DNA from: Gnetum montanum
Lineage: Eukaryota; Streptophyta; Gnetopsida; Gnetales; Gnetaceae
DNA: 64,000 nucleotides
Assembly (NCBI GenBank): GCA_015680685.1
Contig: MNCI01013908.1
Coordinates: 1,262,294-1,326,293 of the forward strand
Direction of reading: 5' to 3'
Below are positions 58,055 through 64,000 of this stretch, piece by piece. A program made the position numbers and the translations under genes. The notes under the pieces are model-generated. The model was given only the letters and a program-made list of their open reading frames with translations. It had not been told where the DNA came from and did not search any database. How positions within the stretch are numbered: position 1 is the stretch's first letter; each line of letters starts with the position of its first letter.

Positions 58055-59290
58055 CTAATAAAAGCTAATATTGGCCTTGACATGTTTAAGGTCTTCAATC
58101 AAATCATANACTTGATAGAGAAGAAGTATCGCTAGATCCATTGCTAGAAGATTTACTTGCATAATGAACACTATATAACTCATTATCAGATTCAATATCA
58201 AGAAATTTGGACATAATTAGGTCACTTTCATCCTCATCTTCTGATAACTTAGTGGCTTGATGTTTATGCTTTCTATTTTTCCTTTCCTCCTTGATATTAA
58301 CTCTTGCTAAGGCTTTTTCAAGCTTCACTATTTTGTTAGACATATCTCTCATTAATTGTCCTTTTTCAGATCCTACTCTTTCATGTTCTTGCTATATTTT
58401 AACATGAGATGGACCTGGTAAAGCTTTAAATTGAGAAAATCTTGCATAGGAATCATAACTCTTTCTTCTCTTTTTTGAATTGCGATATTTTCTTCAGGAT
58501 TCAAGTTCAACTGTTTTTCTAACTGTATAGCTTCACTAAAGTAGTCATTTAGTGTAGTTAAATTTGGAGCTCTCCTTAACCAAATTGAAATGTTGGGGTT
58601 AACAACCTTAAGATAAGTTTCTTTAAGCATTTCTTCTGATGGTCTATATTGTCTTTGAAAGAGTCCACAAATTCGTTGAAACTTGATGTTGAAATCTCTA
58701 ATTGACTCTTCAACTCCTTGCTTAGCTTGTATCAGCCCATAGTATAGTTTTTGATCTAATTGATTACCAAACTGGGCTAAGAAAATATTCTTCATGTTAT
58801 CCCAACTTGTAATACTATTACTTGGTAAGTTTGAATACCAAATCTGAGCCATATCCTTTAAATTTGATACAAACAACCTACAAGCTTGATCTTGATGTTG
58901 AATATTTGCATGAGCTAAAGCTAACTCAAACATGTGAATATATTTTTCAGCTAAATAAGCTTTTCCAGGAATGAAAGGCTTAGGAAAATATTTGTAAACT
59001 ACCTTATGAATATCATTGTAATTTTGAAATCCCAATGGCATAACTCTTTGCCAAGGATTTACCATCCTATTCCTTTGGATAGTTGAACTCTTAGACTTTC
59101 TAGATCTTCTCTTATAAATTGATAAACCAGATATAATGGGTGATCTTCTTGATCTTCTAGTTTTCACTCCACTACTTGTTCCCAATTCAAAAACTTTATT
59201 TTGTTCTTCTTATGATGAAGAATCAGTCTCAGAATCAAGAATATCCTTTGAAACTTTTAAATTTTCCAAACTATCAATCTTCTTGGTCAT
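58055..59290 (-). pseudogene. gag of E
   Basis: The main open frame is 58373-59185 (270 codons). The ATG at 59290 with one internal TAA (about 59210) is the likely ancestral start. The gag core is HMFELALAHANIQHQDQACRLFVSNLKDMAQIWYSNLPSNSITSWDNMKNIFLAQFG, then IRDFNIKFQRICGLF and EAIQLEKQLNL. A second frame, 58104-58352, gives a Lys/Glu-rich segment (DMSNKIVKLEKALARVNIKEERKNRK) leading to protease. No zinc knuckle recognised. An undetermined base (n) lies at 58109. Confidence 0.83.
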
Positions 59291-59410
59291 GAATTGAAAA
59301 TAGAATTTCTTAAGCCTTTATAGTAACAAAGAATTGTTGATGTGCTAAAATTATAAGGCTTATCAACTTAGAGGCTAAACTTTCAGCCCTCCTTCTAGCG
59401 CCAAAAGAAC
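59291..59410 (-). promoter_or_regulatory. leader and putative primer binding site of E
   Basis: A short leader of about 120 bp. The plus strand at 59387-59403 reads ccctccttctagcgcca, ending in CCA seven bases before the LTR start (59411). The minus strand therefore offers TGGCGCTAGAAGGAGGG as primer site. I cannot assign the tRNA with certainty. Confidence 0.6.
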
Positions 59411-61260
59411 CATTGGCGACCGTTTGAGACGTGACCGCCAATGAGTGTCCTCGAACAGGATGTAGGTGCTTGCTGGTCTCTGGCAACACCAAGGCTCAGA
59501 TACCTTCAAATACACTTAGTAGTTAATGTGAGTATGTGTGTGTACTGTTGTGGTGTGTTGTTGTGAAAAATGAAATGACTGGGTTGTGTGTAAAACTATA
59601 AATGACTTATCTTAAATAGATTCAGCCAACTTTGCAAAGTACTGTGAGTTGTTGAGAGTTCCTATTTTATTCAATTACCTACTCTATGCAGTCCTTATAA
59701 TACCTACTTGTAACAAATAAAGTTTTGCAAAAAATTTTGAGCACAACTCTGCGAATCTACTTCTAATTTTCCCTAGAGAAAGAGATAGTTCCACAAGAAA
59801 ACTAGAAATAGAGCAAGATTCAATGGAAATAGAAAAAAGAGAAAAAGAAAGCAGATTTGTGTAAAGATTTCAAATGTTTAAACAAGGTAAAATGATACGA
59901 GTAAACACTTCGTAATAAAGCTATCCCAAATTTAATAACTACGAATTGTTCTAACTTCCAAGACTCAAAAAAATCCTACTATGCTACCCAAAAAATTGTT
60001 GCGTAACATATCACGTACGAGACTCTATTTTGGCTAGATAATGGATATCAACAATTGCATTCAACAAAACCTTTAAAAAACTTGAAAATTTTTGATTGAA
60101 ATACCATAGAGATTTACTTTAAAGATAAAATAAGCTATTCTGGTCCTATCAAAATACAAAATATTTTTTCAACCCTTTTGACTATTGAATCGTTCAACGG
60201 CTTGACTACATGCAGAGGCTTTCTTACAACAATCTCAATAGCAGTTCTTATATATTGCACAATAATAAAATTCACTACTAAAATGCTCTTAAGGCTTTCA
60301 AACACAAGCTCTTCTATGGCAAAATTTTAATAGAAATTTTCTATCATGCAACAAGAACAATAAGAGCAATCTAAAAATCCAAAAATTACTTGCCAAGCAT
60401 GATACAATCTAAACCACTAGCTAAACAATTTAAACAAAATAAAAAATAAACATAACTCATAGGACTATGACAAAGAGGCTAAAATATTGTCTTTAGCAAG
60501 TCATCTTACAAGCAATCTTTCACAATGTCTTCTTTTTCCAATGCTCTTCCAAGATCCCGAGTGAGTGATATCTTTTTCTTCTAACCCATGAAGCCTTTTT
60601 ATAGGGTCTCATAGCTGGTTAGATATTCCAAAATATCTTGGATAACTTCTTTTCCAAGTAAGGAAGTTATAACTTGCCCAACAAGTTAGGAGATATTACT
60701 TGCCCAACAAGTTAGGAAGTTATAACTTATACATGAAGTTAGGAGAAAATCATGCTAACAATGGCATGTGTAAATATTACAAATATTTCTTTTATAAGCA
60801 ACAACCTATATAATAATTTTTTTTAAAAAAAATAAATCCAAGATCTTTATACTATAAGAGCTCCATAAAATTTTCATTTTATTTTTATTTAGGATTTTAA
60901 TTATTAAATATCATTAAGCTCTAGTAATTCTCATGATCAGGCTGTACTAAGAAAGTAATTCAGCATCCACCTTAGTGTAGATGTTGGTGGAGGCGGTTGT
61001 ATGGTCTTTAAAATCAATAAAGCGGATCCTTGCAAATTTCTGATACTGTATAATTAAATCATATGCATTTTATATCCACATAAAATTTGCTACTGGCTTC
61101 CTTGAATATGGTGGTGGTTACTTGGTACCATTCTTAATGCTTTCGAATGTAAAGGTGTCAGGCCTAGAATAGTTTGGTTTCTGCAAATAGTTTCAAATTA
61201 TTCCACCCTGTGGCAATCTCAGCCAGAATCGTATATCAACTACCACTGCAAAACAAGGCC

Positions 61261-61880
61261 CTACCACTGCATTCGGTAATGTTGTTGTGTGGTGTTCAGT
61301 TGCTGCCACCATGTGCCATCATCCGCTTGCATAAAATATGATTCTTCATTAACAATTTTTTGTATATACCTAGATAATAATTTGTTTCCATAGTACCTAT
61401 TACATCTTTTTGTTGGAATGTGTGAGACAACAATCCATGGCAAGGGCTTTGGGTAAGTACTCATTCCACAGATTTTTTAGTCTTTGATGACCCAACATGA
61501 GTAGAATCCTTCCATGAAACTACCCTGATGAAATTGCCAAGTTTTTTCAACCAAGAAGCAAAGTTTCTAATTGTCTCATAACTTGAAATTTCATCATTTT
61601 CTGAGCACAGTATGAGGATTGGACCCATGTACACTAACGAATACATTGCTTCCTAGTATTCTGCATGTAGCCTCTCATTTCTCTCGAGAAAGAGAGCATC
61701 AAGAACATGGGAAACACCATGAGCTCCCTATTTCCAAACTCTTGGCACATGATTCCACTTATGGATTGTTGGACTAATAACAAAATTTTCACCAACTTCA
61801 CTAGCCAAGTCTATAGGACAAGAATCATAGATCTGACCTGCCACACACTTCTTGATATCCATGCACAAGTCACAACAACT
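61261..61880 (-). pseudogene. DUF829/TMEM53-like fragment in E 5' LTR
   Basis: The second copy of the fragment at 51012-51640. MYSLVYMGPILILCSENDEISSYETIRNFA (61461-61646) is intact, but a stop after KKSVE and changes upstream (61650-61870) break the frame that is open in the other LTR. Independent decay of the two LTR copies argues against selection on this fragment. Confidence 0.72.
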
Positions 61881-62178
61881 CCAATTGATTGCCCATCATT
61901 TTCATGTCCATTGTCATTATGTCTATGTGCCCAGAAACATGATCTAGAAAGAACCATAACTCTTCACTATCAAAGAGAGACTATTGACGATTTTTCTGCT
62001 CTTGTGACGATGCCCGATGATTGTCCAAGCCTACCTTTATCCTTCAACCATAGAGCACAAGAAGAAATTTCCAAGGCAAAGCGAGGCAATGCATATGATG
62101 TGAATTAATGAAAAAAATGAGTAAGCACTTAAGTAGGTGTTGCTGTAGCTACCGACGTCTCGAACTCTACAACTTCTT

Positions 62179-62460
62179 TTATGTTACTGGTGGCAGAGGA
62201 GGAAAGTTCAACTCAGAGAGATTCAGCACAACATGTGTTGGCCTGACTAGATTGATGGGTGAAAGATTATTCAAATAATTGAAATTGGTGAATCTCGCAT
62301 AATCGGCAACTGAGCCTTGATCTGAAATGCATCGGCAATTTTCACAGCAGCAATAGAATGAAAATGGCAATGGTAAATTGACGTCACTGAGTTGCAGATA
62401 ATTGATTGAGGTGGCAGTGGCAGGAACAACCCCAAGCCAAAGGCAAAGCAAAGTAACCAT
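62179..62460 (-). CDS. unidentified 93-codon frame in E 5' LTR
   Basis: Copy of 51951-52232, open over the same 93 codons (MVTLLCLWLGVVPATATS...). Only conservative changes (for example PLPFSFYCCCENC for PLSFSFYCCYENC). Not recognised. Confidence 0.3.
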   Translation of the reverse strand: MVTLLCLWLGVVPATATSINYLQLSDVNLPLPFSFYCCCENCRCISDQGSVADYARFTNFNYLNNLSPINLVRPTHVVLNLSELNFPPLPPVT

Positions 62461-62699
62461 AATATTATTTCATTGACGAATTGGTTTTTGTCAATATTTG
62501 CATTACTTTTTGATGTAACTGGCTTTCGTTAGTCAAATCAAATTAAATCATAAAATTCTATGTTAAAGATCCTCCTCTTTTTGTAGCAACGGTGGCTATC
62601 CATCCGCATTCATATCTTTATTGTTCAATCTGTACTTGTATTCTCAGAGATTTGCTAGGTGTTAATTCACCTTTCAACCTGCTCTTGTGATTCTCTCTA

Positions 62700-62940
62700 C
62701 TCTAGCTTGGAGATTCCCCTTTTTTATTAATCTTAATAAGAATAAGCTGGATAGAAAAATACAATGGTGTTTCATACACAACTCAGCAGAATGTACTGTC
62801 CAGAAGTATAGATGTTTGGTGGGCACACCTGGAAGGATCATAGATTTTGTTGAAAGCAAATGCTTGTTGCTCAGTGAAGTTCAGTTTTTTATCTTGGATG
62901 AGACCGATTCAAATGCATATTATATTACCAGTATCTCCAC
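62700..62940 (+). pseudogene. DEAD-box helicase fragment in E 5' LTR
   Basis: Plus strand: RCLVGTPGRIIDFVE, LLLSEVQFFILDETDS (62800-62920). Motif Ib TPGR is intact and motif II is DETD; no other helicase motifs are found nearby, so this is about one exon of a host gene. The open frame 62687-63049 includes non-homologous tails on both sides. Confidence 0.72.
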
Positions 62941-63127
62941 TTTTGTTGTTATTTTACTTATTGTTTTCTTTCGCTCCATCTTTTCATCCAATCTTTTTTT
63001 AGCGAGTGACAGGAATCAATACCTTTTCAACCTACATCTTGCCATTTGAAATAGTTATATTGAACTATTTTGAAGGTCTCAATCATCTCATATCTCTGTT
63101 CCATGAAATGGCTAAAATGTGCTAACA

Positions 63128-63511
63128 GATTCATAGGTCAAGTTCTTTAATATGAGCATCCATTTGCATCTCAACATACCTATTTTAGCTCTTGAGGCAC
63201 ACCTTAGAGCATTCTCCTCTATTTCTTAGCATCTCTGTTAAATTAGAATGGAAAATATTCTGTTTTCCCATATATCATTTATTATTATTATTCTAAAACA
63301 TTCCCAACATGTATTGTAAATCATATTTCTCATGCATAAAGTATTTAAACATTTAATTATAATACATATAAAAATATGGTCAACAAATTTATTACTATTC
63401 CAATTAGCCTTTTCCACCAAAGCACACACACAACTTGTTAGAAAAACATGCATACAAACACACAAAAGACTATTACAATTATTAATGCAAAAACTCAAGG
63501 AGAAGTGGTTC
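63128..63511. other. flank between E and a second D-like gag
   Basis: No gene recognised. It begins with the gattc duplication. 'gattcataggtcaagttc' resembles 'gattcatgggtcaagttc' at 49112, left of E, so the site may have had a local duplication before insertion. Confidence 0.4.
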
Positions 63512-64000
63512 ATTACAATAAGGAAAGTTGTCTACCCAAGCTTGATTTAAACAACTTTCCCAGATTTTTAGAAGACTATGATTTAGATCCGCAACATCAT
63601 TTACAAGCCTTCCATGATGCCTATATATGGAACAATATTGATAATGGGTGGCAAAAACTTAAGCTCTTTCCCACGACACTCGTTGGCCAAGCAAAATTAT
63701 GGTACAAGTCCTTAAGACCAAAATCAATTCAACGTTGGCCAAAAATGGTAGAACTCTTCAATGAAAGATATCAAACCTATGTGAGAGTGTCAGCCTTGAG
63801 GAAACAAATCCAAGAGTGGAAATAAGCACAACATGATCCCTTGGACATGACCTTAGAAAGATATTATGCATTATTAAACAATTGTCCAGTCCATGGATTC
63901 TCCGAGGAAAGGCTAATGTATCACATCATAGATGGACTCCATAATGAAACAAGGGAGACCCTAGGGATGTATACACTAGGTCAACTATATGAACTACGAA
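63512..64000 (+). pseudogene. second D-subfamily gag fragment, cut by the window edge
   Basis: Very similar to 42545-43030: LPKLDLNNFPRFLEDYDLDPQHHLQAFHDAYIWNNIDNGWQKLKLFPTTLVGQAKLWY, VELFNERYQTYVRVSALRKQIQEWK, stop, then LERYYALLNNCPVHGFSEERLMYHIIDGLHNETRETLGMYTLGQLYEL. Homology starts abruptly near 63512, without LTR or leader, so this is a 5'-truncated piece or the continuation of a rearranged D-like element. Confidence 0.8.

Larger units (their letters stand above)
49148..63127 (-). mobile_element. E: complete Ty3/gypsy family 2 element with 3.7-kb LTRs
   Basis: A 14.0-kb minus-strand element with LTRs 49148-52898 and 59411-63127, ends TGTT...AACA, and probable target duplication gattc. 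The internal order on the minus strand is PBS, gag, protease, RNase H-like domain, RT, RNase H, integrase, an unidentified frame, PPT. The LTRs carry host-gene fragments in U3. All ORFs have at least some stops. The extra RNase H-like domain suggests the Ogre/Tat group of plant Ty3/gypsy, but its place before RT is unusual. Confidence 0.88.
59411..63127 (-). repeat. 5' LTR of E (3.7 kb)
   Basis: Aligns with 49148-52898 throughout. Its plus-strand first bases are mutated (CATTGGCGACC against TGTTGACAACC). It ends GCTAACA at 63127 and is followed by gattc. TATAAAAA is at 60603-60596 (minus). It carries the same gene fragments as the other LTR. Confidence 0.88.

Noticed and set aside
58109-58109. 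Possible frameshift at an ambiguous base
   Set aside because: The base is n in the input; no biological inference is possible.

Overview
The window is nuclear DNA of a seed plant and consists almost entirely of transposable elements nested inside one another. I see no intact host gene. The evidence is plant-type Ty3/gypsy retrotransposons (primer sites for tRNA-Asp and initiator tRNA-Met, gag-pro-RT-RNase H-integrase relics), an L1-type LINE, and fragments of plant genes (an NLR NB-ARC domain, a DUF829/TMEM53-like alpha/beta hydrolase, a DEAD-box helicase). The old, heavily mutated, deeply nested insertions suit a large, slowly turning-over genome such as a gymnosperm; that is inference.

Two Ty3/gypsy families dominate. 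Family 1 has LTRs of 0.8-1.0 kb that begin TGATGA and end TCATCA, with a tRNA-Asp primer site. Its copies are M1 (minus, 1-5198, cut by the left edge), A (plus, 5199-9366, 3' part only), B (plus, 21805-40688, complete but degenerate), C (minus, 24076-31609, youngest and complete) and D (plus, from 41266), plus an LTR remnant near 17.5-18.1 kb and a gag piece at the right edge. M1 and C both lack RT, RNase H and integrase and look like a non-autonomous gag-pro lineage mobilised in trans. Family 2 has LTRs of about 3.5-3.75 kb with TGTT...AACA ends. Its copies are E (minus, 49148-63127, complete), a solo LTR F (12165-15676), and an older broken copy G (9367-12164 plus 15682-16030) into which F inserted. 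A third, truncated minus-strand gypsy element (H, about 43.4-49.1 kb) has an initiator-Met primer site.

Layout: M1 sits inside the pol region of A. A's 3' LTR abuts G, whose pol is split by F. 16.0-18.3 kb holds a palindromic repeat and an LTR remnant. A minus-strand LINE (18.35-21.8 kb and 40.69-41.26 kb) is split by B (TSD ATTTT). B's gag is split by C (TSD CCTGG), and B's 3' UTR holds a probable solo LTR. D follows, then H, then E (probable TSD GATTC), then a second D-like gag.

The most unusual observation is family 2. Its giant LTRs carry host-gene fragments upstream of a conserved TATA box, and the cargo differs between members: E carries DEAD-box helicase, an unknown 93-codon frame and DUF829 fragments; F carries an NB-ARC fragment. 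The ends and the promoter-R-U5 portion are shared. The family also has an RNase H-like domain between protease and RT, and an unrecognised reading frame downstream of integrase. All coordinates of nested parts were read by eye from terminal motifs and target-site duplications.
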